From assembly GCA_034696485.1 (NCBI GenBank), contig JAQIWT010000469.1:1-19695 (forward strand): 19,695 nt of DNA, given 5' to 3'. The position numbers and the translations under genes were made by a program. Positions 9,552-19,664 of the stretch are shown here, piece after piece (position 1 is the stretch's first letter; each line of letters starts with the position of its first letter). Source of the DNA: Isohypsibius dastychi. Taxonomy: Eukaryota; Tardigrada; Eutardigrada; Parachela; Isohypsibiidae. A model generated the notes under the pieces. It was given only the letters and a program-made list of their open reading frames with translations, ran no database searches and had not been told where the DNA came from.

Positions 9552-9753
9552 GCGATAACACCGTGAAATGAAGCAATTCTCATTTCTTCACTTGGCGTTC
9601 CGCTTTTTGCAGCCCAATAGGCATCCCACATTTCCGGACTCATCATTTTGTCAAATTAATCTTGCAGCTGCACGAAGTATGAAGGCTATCCTGGCAAACC
9701 CAGGAAGAAACTCCAAAAGAGAAAGTATTTTCAGCAGCCAACGCTGCAAGCCA

Positions 9754-10008
9754 TAGTGCGGGTACCATAACAGTGTTTTGGTACCAACTACTGTAGGGGG
9801 GATTGAGTTTTACTGTTGTTTTTTGGAAATTTGCAGACTTTCAACGAAGAGTGTCACGGAGTTGGTTCATAGCTCATTAAAAAGACGGAAAAAGATTGCA
9901 TAGTACAAAATTATTAAAGTGGGATAATCTGGGTTACCGACTGACAAAACGCGTAGTTAAAATTAAGAAGCTGATAACAGTGTTGTTAAGATTTTGAGTT
10001 CTCCTGGT
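9754..10008 (-). repeat. Right arm of nested foldback
   Basis: Reverse complement of 9298-9551. It starts at the inner end with TAGTGCGGGTACC and ends CTCCTGG followed by TA. Confidence 0.88.
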
Positions 10009-10057
10009 ACTCAGATCAAGTGAAATTTCATTTGCGCTACAGATCGTAGATAGGAAA

Positions 10058-10255
10058 CCACGGAAGAATCTAGCAAAGTTTTTCCTCACCATACAAACTG
10101 ATTGGGACACACCGAAGGAAACTTTGCTAAAACTTGGCAGAGTTTCCCTCACTACACAAGTCGTTTGGGAAACATCGAGGGAAACTTTGCTAAAGTTTCC
10201 AAAGTTTCCCTCACTGCACAAATCGGTTGAGGAACATCGAGGGAAACTTTGCAAG
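10058..10255 (-). repeat. Left subterminal array (three units, about 63 bases each)
   Basis: Units repeat at 10086, 10149 and about 10211, with spacing 62-63. Each consists of GTTTCCCTCACTACACAA, a CGGTTGGGAAACATCGAGG-like part and a GGAAACTTTGCTAAA core. They are inverted relative to the right array at 16225-16425. Such arrays near both ends usually bind the transposase. Confidence 0.85.
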
Positions 10256-10446
10256 AAGCCAGAGAGATTTTCTTGAAATCATTCTAGAATCAGAAACTGA
10301 AATCTCGGTGAAAGAAAATTGAACAAATGAAACCGCAGTGACGTGAAATATGGAAACGAAATAACTTTGGGCTGCTGTAATGAAGCAAGCAGCTTGATTA
10401 TAATGCCCATTACAACAAAAAACCATGCAGAGCTCGGGCCCGCTGA
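10256..10446. other. 3' flank of the transposase gene, no feature
   Basis: Sequence between the left array and the transposase stop codon at 10447. It presumably contains the 3' untranslated region. I see no canonical AATAAA on the minus strand close to the stop. Confidence 0.4.
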
Positions 10447-13400
10447 TTATTTGAAGAACTGAATTACTGGGCTAAATGGGTCGTATTCAACTCCGTCACA
10501 GAATGTGCACTTCCAGGTTTGGGAATCTTTCCTTCGTCGTGAATTCAGCAAACTACGAGGCATAGTCGCACATTTCCCGTGGTAGCATCTACCACAAACA
10601 CTGCACGTTGCCCAAGTCAGCAAGAAGTTTTCCGGCGAGACTAATTCAAGGCACACAATACAGCGTTTTGGCAGTTGAATAATATTCAATTCCTCTTGGC
10701 CTGCCCCAGCTGAGACCTCATCCAAAATCTTCCTCGGGTCATCTGTACAATTACATGGCCGTTGAAGTACAATGAAGGATATAGTTAACTCTTACCTTGT
10801 CCTTGAACATGCTGGATAGAAGTGCTTTGTGAAACGTTCTCTTCTTTGGTTATCAGAGTTGCGAAGAATCTAGCACTTTTGGAAACTAGAAACACTCTGT
10901 GATGAAGTGATCTAGTCTGGACTTTTAACTCTTACCTTGTATGATATCTGATGCAGTCGAGGTGTTCAAATCTGGTCGTTGGACATCACGACCTAAATGG
11001 ATCAACAGATTAATGAGTGTTCCGTCGTATCATCAGCTCTAATTTGGTATACCCTGCACAAAAAAAGAGTTTGCAACAATGACCTTACCTTTGTTTTGCA
11101 CAGAACTGACAGCTTTCCCAACTGGGCCTCTGGTGACCCCTTCAGACAAATCCCTACTCTTGCAAAACCGGCACAAACCATGCGATTCTTTGAGCTTTCC
11201 ATAAGGCGAAATTTTGATCGAGTGTGATCGATAGTAGCAACTATCAAGATGGAACTTCTTGAAGCAGCATGATCGATTGGTGCATCGATACATAAGGTCG
11301 GTTCGCAACGACATCGGCATCCGGCAGTCACATGTTACATCGAACGTATCGAAATGTGCAACCGTCAACGGCATAGTCGAAGTATCGCCCCTCACAGGAA
11401 ATGGAGTAAAAGTCCTGCTCTCCAGACAATGATGAAGATGATCCCGCATTTTCTATACAACCGAAACAAGACATTGACATCAAAAACAGAGGCTACACTC
11501 AACTTACAGTCCAGTCAAAACGGCAAATTTGAGGATCAATTTTGAAGCCTAAATTGACTAAGGTCGCGATCACGAACACTCCACATATTTTGTGATCGGG
11601 CTGTCGCTCCACGGGAATCCAGCTGAGACGGCATTCTTCCTCACGGAAGCGAAACACTGCTGCGATTTGGTGTTTCAGTTGGTTCTGAAGAACAGCACCT
11701 TTACTCATGCTCAGGCTATCATAGACATACACCAGATTCTCCGCTTCCTTATGCTGATTCGTGACAACAATGAAATGGTTTCCTCCGATGAAGAGCACTT
11801 GCGTCTGGCGAACGAGATCAGCGGTTTTTGGAAATTTTCTCGTTCTCAATTTCCATAACTGCGCTTTGTGGCGTACTCTGTCAGCGTTTGCAGGAACAAG
11901 ATCAAACAAAATACTTGAGTGCATTCCGTTGAGTGTCGTGAACTGGACTTTGATGAGTTCACTGCTTTCGGCAATAATCCTATCGTTCAACATCGCAGTT
12001 TTCTTCAAAATTCTGATTTTGTCGCTCAATGACAGATTTTCCCTGATTCCATGAAACCAGTGCACATGTTGGCAAACAAAGCTGTCTGTGAATGATTGAT
12101 ATTGAAGGTATGTGACCAAATTATATGCGCTTCACTCTACTTTACCTTCGTGCAAGTCGATATCTAGGACGTTGGAAATATGGATCCAGGCATCTACACT
12201 GATTAGAGTCAACATGTCAGTGTCGCATTTCGTGAATCCCATGTGGACTGCATTCGAGTCAGTTCGTGATTTGAAGGAAAGGTCTGGCCTTATGGTATCC
12301 ACTCCCAGTGCCCCTCGCAGATCTTGGTTCAACTCCTCCAACTTGTTGCTGTTCTTTGAACTGAAAATTCGATTACGCAAACCGCTGATGGTAGCTTCTC
12401 GAAATACACAACCAAGCGTGCCGAGCATGCTGTTGATTTCTGAATCGGTCGGGTCCGGAATCAGAGTGAAGGTGGTAGTATTTCCTGCCTGGCGAAAACA
12501 AACTCCATCTGTATGACGTCACACAAGTACTGAATGTATCATTACCTCAGGTTTCTTGAATATCGTGGTACCACGAATTTTCTCAAGCTCACGGAGATGA
12601 AGCCATTCTGGGACCATACTTGCGAACAGGTACTCATACGGCGGATTCCATTTCGGCAGTCTTTGAATGTAGTCTGGGGATGATGGGATTTCGCTGTCAA
12701 GAGGTGGATCACTGAGAAGTCCCGTAGTCAGGCATCGCTGAACCCAGTTGCGGATTTCGTGAGGATAAAATTTGCAATATTTCGGATTCGATCCCGACGC
12801 AATGACATAGGCGTATAAGATTGCAAACACACCACAACTAGAAGCGTCTTTTTGCAGCTGCACGGGAACACACACCAGACGAAGCTCGGTCTCATTCCAG
12901 CCATAACATCTCCAAATCTGCAACTTGGACTGCCAGTTCGGTTTCATCCCCAAACTGTCATAGTACAGCACATCTTGAGTCTCCTCCCTCCAGGAAGTGA
13001 CGAAAAAATGGTTGACGTCATTGAAATGCAACTGCACGCAAGTTTTGTCCTTCTGCATTCCTTGAAAGGCTGAATTCTCAAGCTGACCTGAGTCAAAGAA
13101 GCCGGAAACATCTTTAAATCGACCAGCAATGAGCGCACACATGGCCCATGTCAAACTCGGACTGATTGATTCTCCCATCTTTAGGTCTTCCATGTCTTGC
13201 TGCAGAACAGTGACGTTATGGACGACCTGAGTAACCGGTAGGTGGCCGAAATTCGCCTTGTTCTGTACTTTGGGGTCAACTGAAGAATGATCCTTCCGTT
13301 CGACTGAAGGCAGCACTGGTTTGCCCAAATGTGCGAGAGTAGTTGGTACCGATGAGGACGCGTGCATCAGCTGAGGTGCATTGGGATACGTCACTCTGCG

Positions 13401-15912
13401 GGTCTGATCCGTGTCAATCTGATAAAAAATAATCATCTCGTTAGATTCATCAAACACGGTATTGATCTATACCTGATAGAGACACCCTGTTAGGCTGACT
13501 TACTACAACTGGTTCATCGTGGTCAATTTTGAAGACGCGCTGTTTCAAATGAGACTTGATCGCCCTCCGCTTTCCTCTCAGCGAACTGGTCCGTGCAGCT
13601 CTGGATACTTTCCGTGAGGGATCTTGAGCTGACTCCACCTTGTTTCGAGGCTGATCCTCATCAGATTCACAGTATTCTTGCTCATTCACTGAATCCGGTT
13701 CCTTGGGAATCCTGATATTCTCGTTTTTAACGTATATTTTGGTCCTGCCGTATTGAATTTGAGCATCTCCAGAGCGAACCTGAATCACTTTGACGAGACC
13801 CACCCATCCAGACTTATCTTTCGCTTTGAAACTGTTGCCGCGTTTTCGATCTCGAAACCACACCAGAGTACCTGTAATCGAAATATTTTTATCAACGAGA
13901 AGAATGTAAAAGAATGTTTCAACAAACCGGGTTCTAGAACTTCTCCTTTTCCAATCTGCCGTCTGTCAAAATCTTTCTTCTGCCGAAATTGTTCTTTTTT
14001 GATGTTGGATTTCACATCAGAGTGTAGCAATTCTGCAATTTCTGAATAGCGCTCCATCATGAGTTTATTCGCTGCATCAATTTCTCTGTCGAGATCTTCG
14101 TTCTCCTCGGTGAAAATGTCGACCAATCTGGCTTGATCGTTTTCAGTTGAATCTGATAACGCGCGAAATTTAAACCGATGGAAAAGTTCATGGGGACTAA
14201 ATCCTGTTGTGCGAGAAGTTCGATTTCTGATGTCCATTAAACATTCGTTTAAATGTCGATCCCATGATCCACCCTTCTCGGCAAGTCTCAACCGAAGTTG
14301 TCTGAGAAAATGTCGCCGTAATGTAACTTACTAGTACTCAATCTAGTAGATACCTTTGCACTGTCCCGTTCATTCTTTCGCACATTCCGTTCGTCCGTGG
14401 TGTAAAAGGCGCAGTTGTGGTATGCTTGATCCCAAGAAGTTCATGAATCTCAGCGAATATCTGTCGTAAAGAACAGTTATCTCAGTATTTCAGAAAGACG
14501 TTCTTCTGAGAAATATGATCCGAATGGATCATATTTGCGCCGCTACAAATTCCCACTACCTCATTAACGAATTCTCCTCCGTTATCAGTAAGAATACGGT
14601 CGGGAGATCCATTTCTGCAGTAGATCTCAAAAAGTGCCGCGGCCACAGTCTTTGCTTGTTTGTTTGGTAGAGCAACAGCCTCCACCCACTTCGTTAACCA
14701 ATCAACCAGCACAAGGACGAACTTGTTGCCGGATGGAGTTTCTTCCAGAGGCCCAAACAGATCCATCCCCACCATTGACCATACTCGACTGGGAATGGCA
14801 CACTGTTTCAATGTGTCACGGACTTTCAAAAGGCCCCGCCCTTGCTGTTGACAAACAACGCATCGTTTGACCTAAAAATGAAAGTGAAAACAGTTCGCTC
14901 AATGTTGATAGTAGACTTACGTATAGCTCTGCATCTTCGCGAAGGGACCTCCAGGTGTATTTTTCGGATATTTTCTCAATCAAACCGTCCCGGGCGGAGT
15001 GGCTACCACTATTTACCAAAAGACACGAAGCTCGAACTCGAGGTTTGCTTGGCATTTGTTAATCAAAAACTCACGCGTGGAACTGCTTCACAATCTCTTC
15101 TCGCTGCTCTTGAGTCTCAACATATTCTTTTTTCTTGCCGTTCTTGTTGGTGTAAAGCTTTCCTTTCTCAGCGGTAAAGCTTGAAGCCTGGCGACCGATT
15201 GTCACACGAGCTGACTTGAACTCTCGTCCTTTGAGGCGGGGAATGTGAGTGTGTTCATTCTGCAGATAAAAGCGAATTGCTTCGAAATCAATTTCCTTGC
15301 TGTTGATCTGCTGGCCGACGATTGCTGGTGACCTGCCATTTTCTGGATGATCTGTGGGACACATGCAAAACGTCAGAACGAGTTGCTTCACATGGATGCA
15401 TAAATCGTTGCTATTTTCGATGCGACTTCTGAAAATCATGAAGACTATACGCATATAAATTGTAGCTCACTGTTGCTTTTTTCATCCGCAGTTGATGGAA
15501 GAGATACAAGCTGCTGTGTTAAATTTGATCGTTCAGCTTGTTCCTTAACCGACTTGCATTCAGCTGGTTGTTGAACAGATAATTCACAGGCGCTTGGATT
15601 GATTGGAGCAGTCGGAAGAGCTTCTGTTGGCTGTGGTAGATTCATACATCTCGTATTCACCCAGTCTTGCTCGTTGATGTTCGAAAAAGTGTGGTTCTGT
15701 CGATCATGGTAGTAATAAGGTTGAAAACCAGGATTGGGATTCAGGAGAGGAGGGTATGCTGGTGGAACAGCTTGCACAGGCGGATGATTCCACGGCACCC
15801 AAGTTTGCGGATAAGATGCCTGGCAACCGTAAAACACCGGCTGGTATGATGGATAATTTGTCACTTGATAAGGGTAGAAAGGCTGTTGTGGATTTAGCCA
15901 TTGATCGCACAT
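10447..15912 (-). CDS. Ginger1-type transposase: integrase core, two Ulp1-like proteases, two PHD fingers
   Basis: Fourteen exons splice with continuous phase: 15912-15471, 15351-15075, 15008-14921, 14871-14560, 14460-14354, 14301-13928, 13871-13504, 13418-12546, 12488-12146, 12085-11508, 11452-11089, 10992-10936, 10885-10796, 10742-10447 (1522 residues). In order: a Pro/Tyr-rich N-terminus; an integrase-type leader; an H2C2 zinc finger (H239, H243, C273, C276); a DDE core with D306 (MDLFGPL), D365 (LTDNGGEF) and E401 (CERMNG), D to E spacing exactly 35; TGFSPHELF; a GPY/F-like region (534-590). Then C48/Ulp1-like domain 1 (H793, D810, Q845, C851 in SSCGVFAI), domain 2 (H1165, D1184, Q1223, C1229 in KICGVFVI), a PHD-like finger (C1295 to C1351) and a C4HC3 PHD finger (C1452 to C1506). 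The catalytic core moves the element. The proteases may cleave a ubiquitin-like protein or the transposase itself, and the PHD fingers may read histone tails; these roles are inferred. An upstream in-frame ATG near 15996 is an alternative start. The join at 13503-13419 uses a GTAAGT donor; without it the product would end at 13450 and the protease half would be a separate gene. Confidence 0.85.
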
Positions 15913-16224
15913 GATTAATGAAATGTATTTCACATTCAGGAAAAGATGCTGAAAATTCAGCCTGTCATAGCTTCTGTGGAATTGAAACGACAACATTGTC
16001 GGTAACCTCAAAGGATTTCTTATCTTTCTGGCAAGCCTGTCTTGCTCACAGTCGCGACATTTGCGACGATGGTGCGACTTGATAGCTAGTCAAGGTTGTC
16101 CGTCGTAATGGATCTGATTGTTGACTGCATTTGCATAAATGTGGAGGTTGCGTCTATCCTGGTTTATAGAATATAAGCAGAAAAATTTGCGGATTGTTAC
16201 CTTTTTTTGGTCATTTTGTACAAT
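15913..16224 (-). promoter_or_regulatory. Upstream region of the transposase gene
   Basis: About 310 bases between the transposase start and the right subterminal array. A TATAAA-like motif on the minus strand at 16163-16168 lies 250 bases before the ATG at 15912 (about 170 before the alternative ATG). It is the only promoter-like signal I see and is weak evidence. The array could double as an autoregulatory site if transposase binds it. Confidence 0.3.
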
Positions 16225-16425
16225 GAGGGAAACTGCTGAATTTTATCAAAGTTTCCCTCGATGTTTCCCAACCGATTTGTGTAGTGAGGGAAACTTTGCC
16301 AACTTTTAGCAAAGTTTCCCTCGATGTTTCCCAACCAATTTGTGTAGTGAGGGAAACTATGCCAACTATTAGCAAAGTTTCCCTACATGTTTCCCAATCG
16401 GTTTGTTAAGTGAGGAAAACTTCAC
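16225..16425 (+). repeat. Right subterminal array (three units, 63 bases each)
   Basis: Units with exact 63-base period start at 16258, 16321 and 16384. Each has a TCGATGTTTCCCAACC part, TTGTGTAGTGAGGGAAAC and the AGCAAAGTTTCCC core. This array is inverted relative to 10058-10255. Confidence 0.88.
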
Positions 16426-16849
16426 TACCTTCTGGCAAAACTTCTGTATGTCGTAATTCCCCATCGAACCTAAATGAGCCCATATTCAACTTTCTCATTG
16501 TATTACACAATCAAAATTACGGTGAATACCTGTGATTACTGATTTTATCCCATACATATGTCAATATGTTCAAATCAATTTGCGGGTTGACATAGGATGA
16601 AAATTGTTTTGGAAATGACCTTACCACACCTGTTCCCCCTCTCATGAGCTCCAAAGTTGATAATTCGATTTCATGACTGAACGTATCTGAAACTGTGTTT
16701 TAGTCGCCGTAATATACAGCCAGCTCTCAGATTCCGCGATAATTTTGAACAATTTATTTACGGCCGCTTAGATTTTCTCGTTGTTTGGTCTCAACGGAAA
16801 TGTCGCCAACTTAGAAAGAAAACAACTCACAAACCAAGGAAGATCAGTT
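16426..16849. other. Transposon interior, no gene seen
   Basis: No open frame with a domain, no repeat and no splice pattern that I can support between the right array and the right inverted repeat. Confidence 0.45.
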
Positions 16850-16967
16850 CTAGTCATTGTTCTGCTGAAAATAAGAAGAGGGAAACAAGGAGGGAAACTT
16901 TGCTAAAGTTTCCCTTACAAAGTTTCCCTGGGTAACAGGATGCAGGGAAACACTTCTGCCGGCTACA
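16850..16967 (-). repeat. Right terminal inverted repeat of the Ginger1-type element
   Basis: Mirror of 8876-8993. Palindromic core at 16892-16914. Ends CTTCTGCCGGCTACA; the next two bases GA still match the other end. Confidence 0.9.
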
Positions 16968-16969
16968 GA

Positions 16970-17953
16970 TGTAGCGATCTCCATGTACGTATCACCTCGT
17001 CGCGCAGCTTCTTGGCAAGTGTCCACCTCATTATCCACCATAAAGGCAAGAGTGTTGAGCTGATCAATAAGGCACATAATGAAGTTGATGAAGAAATACT
17101 ACACGAGGTCAGCTTTTACCAAAAGTTGTTTGCCAGGTGGCGCTGTGAAATTCCATGTACATGTCATGACTTAAAAATACTTGAGCGGGTAGGTAGCCAG
17201 TTGGAAGTTCAGCGAGGAATTAACGTAGTAACCACTCCCACCTACCAACCGACTTCATGACATTAAACAGGGGGAAACACATTGTGAGGAACTTGCCTTT
17301 TTCTACATGCCCGTCGAACACTAAAGTACATGGATCTTCCACGAGTTGTACACTGATATTGAAACCAGTATAATCTTCGCTGCCATCCGTTGAAATAGCG
17401 AATCACTGTATTTTTAAGATTTGTTTCCAGTCCATCAATTCCAAACTGGGCTACATGTACTAACAAGTTTTCGAGACAGGGTTGTGCCATCAACAGGGCC
17501 TCTCTGCTTTTCGTGTTTAGTGGTACGCTTGGGCTTGTTGCCCGTTTCCAAGAAGTAGTTGATCTCAAGAGAGTTCTTCCCATTTGCCATTCGAAAGTCA
17601 ACGGCGTTGATCTATAATATTATAATTCACCAGATGATCGGTTTGTGTTTGTTTCTCACTTTGAATCTGGTGCCTGGGGGACCAATGAACACCCGCTCAC
17701 AGTTGGTCGCTGGACCAATTGTATCGGGGTAGTTGGGTGACAGAAAAGTGAAGGAGCTGTTGACGGCAATCCGCTGATATCCTATGCAACCTAGACAGTC
17801 ATGCATTTCAGCCATCAAAGATGTCATCAAACGGTACTAAACTAGCAAAGGTCTCTTACTTTCAGTTAGACCGAAAGCATATGAGCTCTGACTGTCACAT
17901 AGAGCGCCATTAGCACATACGAGAACGACAAGTACCAGTAAAATAAAATACAT
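16970..17953 (-). pseudogene. Secreted protein with two CUB domains, decayed and split by the transposon
   Basis: CUB domains are extracellular beta-sandwich modules of about 110 residues. Exon 1 (17953-17860) starts MYFILLVLVVLVCANG, a clear signal peptide. Exon 2 (17790-17660) opens CUB1 with FLSPNYPD and a C-x-x-V-x-x-G-P-P-G pattern. Exon 3 begins at 17611, phase 0, with KINAVDF and stays open to a TGA at 17435-17437. The end of CUB1 (STDGSEDYTGFNISV, near 17360-17400) lies in another frame, so at least one frame break is present. CUB2 follows (SGYYVNSSLNFQLATYPLKY near 17210-17265; TCTWNFTAPPGKQLLVKADL near 17110-17165), interrupted in frame by a TAA and a TAG. The frame ends at the transposon border with TYMEIATS. 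A candidate last segment is at 8832-8875. Unrecognised introns could explain one of the stops, but not all of them. Confidence 0.65.
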
Positions 17954-18398
17954 TTTGAAGGTACGGTAAAGCAAATGTAAAAGGACAGTAAGTCAGATGT
18001 GGCTTATATGGCGGTATGTGCAGATAAACTACAGCTTGTTTAAGTGAAACATTTGCTTATGATGAATTTCAAGCCGATACCACTGATATTGCTTCCAGAT
18101 AACTTCAGCTCTGTTTTCACAATGGTGTGACGTACGACGGTTGATAGCCAATGTGCTACCAGCGTTGTTAAGATAACAACTAGCGTAATTTCGACACGAT
18201 TCGCTTGCTGAATGTACTACGTGATAATGATTCATCGATTGGAACAGTTAGGATTGTCGATTAAGGCAGTTGATTAAGGCAGTGACATTAGAAATGAGAA
18301 CCAAATAGCACTGGAATATAGCCAGGTAGATTGTAACCAGCATCGAAATTCATTCAGTGTTGCTTCATAATTTAAAGGTCAATCAACTTGCGAAGTTG
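17954..18398. other. Upstream region of the CUB gene; no other gene seen
   Basis: Contains the CUB gene's TATA box and a 12-base direct repeat (GATTAAGGCAGT at 18259-18270 and 18272-18283). A minus frame at 18029-18235 has no signal peptide or known domain. Confidence 0.4.
18003..18008 (-). promoter_or_regulatory. TATA box of the CUB gene
   Basis: TATAAG on the minus strand, 50 bases before the ATG at 17953. This leaves a leader of about 20 bases if transcription starts 30 bases downstream. Same arrangement as for the cystine-knot-like gene. Confidence 0.5.
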
Positions 18399-18605
18399 AT
18401 GAGAATTTCGAGAAAAGCTGTGTTAATTCTACTTTTTCTTACAATAACTATCGAGAAACCAGAAACAACAGCTTGTCAAACGTACTACCATCGAAGGGGG
18501 AGGAGACATAGGAGAATTCATCCGAATATCGGACTTATAAACCATGAACGAGTTCTCGCACTCAATGGGACAATCTTGCAATTCCAGCAACGAGTCTCCA
18601 AATAA
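18399..18605 (+). CDS. Possible small secreted basic peptide (low support)
   Basis: The ATG at 18399 opens 68 codons. Residues 5-20 are hydrophobic (KAVLILLFLTITIEK) and are followed by a basic Arg/His stretch (HRRGRRHRR), resembling a signal peptide plus a dibasic processing site. No promoter element, intron or family supports it, and the opposite strand is equally open (18429-18611). I list it only because signal-peptide genes are common in this window. Confidence 0.2.
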   Translation: MRISRKAVLILLFLTITIEKPETTACQTYYHRRGRRHRRIHPNIGLINHERVLALNGTILQFQQRVSK

Positions 18606-19664
18606 ACCCACCTGCCGTTCTCGGGATCTTTTACAAGCATAAGCGATGACAACCCAGCCAAAAAATAATGGATAAAAGACTATGAAAAAGGATGGTGTAG
18701 GAAACGTACATTTCTATCTCCTAAGACTCTCCTTCTTAGGCTCTCCTTAGACTCTCCTTCTTTGTGCCATCTACAATCCTTTAACTCTCCTTTAATCTGA
18801 CTTTTGAACCGTATGTGCAGTCTTGTTTAATACGCCATTAACAAGTCCGAATAGCATTTCCAAAAAATACAGTTCAGCACAGAAAATAACTGATGAAAAA
18901 CAAAAAAAAATCTGGCGTGCTGAACCAGCTCAAACTCCAGACAGAGGCAGGAGCAAGATAGAAGTCCCATTTGTCCTACATCTCCCAGAACTTCAGAACC
19001 TGGCATGTTCCAATGACATCTCTTGCTACGATATCACAAAGACACACTCGGGAAAGCAGAAGCCAAGTGCAGCCAGATGGCAATATCTGAAAAATATGGT
19101 GCTGAGAAGATAAGGCGAAAACCACAACAAACAAGATCGTCGGTCTGGAAATTCTTGATCTCACCTGCAGATCGATCCCTTCACCATGCAATTTTAGTTC
19201 GTGGAAATTACAAGCCTGGGTGATTGGGTTTGGGAACCTGGAGGACAGGCAGCAAAAGCAAGGTTTAAACGAAAACTTTTGCCAGAATTTTTGGAAATCA
19301 GAAAAGCCTAATTGCAGTCAGCCAACTTGGGCGAAAAAAACCGGACTGAGTTACGACTTTGAGAAAAATACTTTTTCACCTGTGTGTGCTTTTTCCAAAT
19401 TTTCAGTTGATAAGTTCGGAATTCTTCGATTGCAAATGGAAGCTGTGGTCTGAATCCGTGAAAGAGCTCGGACACTTGCTGATTACGATGGAGTTGATGG
19501 TAAGTTTGAGGAACGTCCTGGAAATCCAGTCCTGAATCCGACGTAGCTCAAGCTCAACTTCTTGTTTCCAAGTTCTTACTGGTTCTTACTGGTAGATCCA
19601 TCATGTTGTGTGAAAGTTCAGCTTGGACTCTTCAGATTCAGGGCTGGATCCAAGGGTGTGCCGA
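18606..19664. other. Right edge, no supported gene
   Basis: Open frames at 18823-19113 (plus) and 19220-19453 (plus) show no recognisable domain. Small tandem repeats occur: AGACTCTCCTTCTT twice with 25-base spacing (18724, 18749) and GTTCTTACTG twice in tandem (19572-19591). Nothing else can be supported. Confidence 0.4.

Larger units (their letters stand above)
9298..10008. mobile_element. Nested foldback / long-TIR element with TA duplication
   Basis: Two arms of about 255 bases (9298-9551 and 9754-10008) are inverted copies with a few percent differences, beginning CCAGGAGAA and flanked on both sides by TA. The loop of about 200 bases (9552-9753) has one open frame of 62 codons and no known domain. 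The structure fits a nonautonomous Tc1/mariner-type or foldback element that jumped into the Ginger1-type element after that element was in place. The small arm divergence (for example single-base changes near 9403/9903) suggests moderate age or independent arm mutation. Confidence 0.85.
8876..16967 (-). mobile_element. Ginger1-type DNA transposon, about 8.1 kb
   Basis: Long inverted termini (TGTAGCCGGCAGAAGTG at the left; the same read on the minus strand at the right) bracket a single minus-strand transposase gene with a Gypsy-integrase-like core. Established knowledge: Ginger1 elements are cut-and-paste transposons with integrase-derived transposases, inverted repeats of tens to a few hundred bases and C-terminal OTU or Ulp1 protease domains. 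All of these match. There is no reverse transcriptase, RNase H, gag or long terminal direct repeat, so it is not an LTR retrotransposon. It carries facing arrays of subterminal repeats and a nested foldback insertion at 9298-10008. I find no target-site duplication at the present borders. The transposase gene reads without breaks, so the copy may be young or still active. Confidence 0.85.

Noticed and set aside
9568-9756. Open frame in the loop of the foldback element
   Set aside because: 62 codons without a domain or signal. Its length is what a 200-base loop allows by chance.
12112-12516. Plus-strand open frame of 134 codons and other plus frames inside 11000-15900
   Set aside because: All lie opposite transposase exons and show no domain of their own.
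13450-13503. Transposase ending at 13450 with a separate protease gene starting near 13457
   Set aside because: A GTAAGT donor at 13503 and a strong acceptor before 13418 join the two in phase 0. The alternative start has no supporting signal. I keep it as the less likely model.
10447-15912. LTR retrotransposon or endogenous retrovirus, because of the Gypsy-like integrase
   Set aside because: No reverse transcriptase, RNase H, gag or aspartic protease is present, and the ends are inverted rather than direct repeats.
10058-16425. CRISPR-like arrays in the 63-base repeats
   Set aside because: Units are contiguous and similar over their whole length, without unique spacers, and lie inside a eukaryotic transposon.
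1310-18000. Alternative genetic code to explain in-frame stops in the MATH-BTB and CUB genes
   Set aside because: The GPHR and transposase genes read for hundreds of codons without internal stops, and the broken genes contain all three stop codons plus frameshifts.
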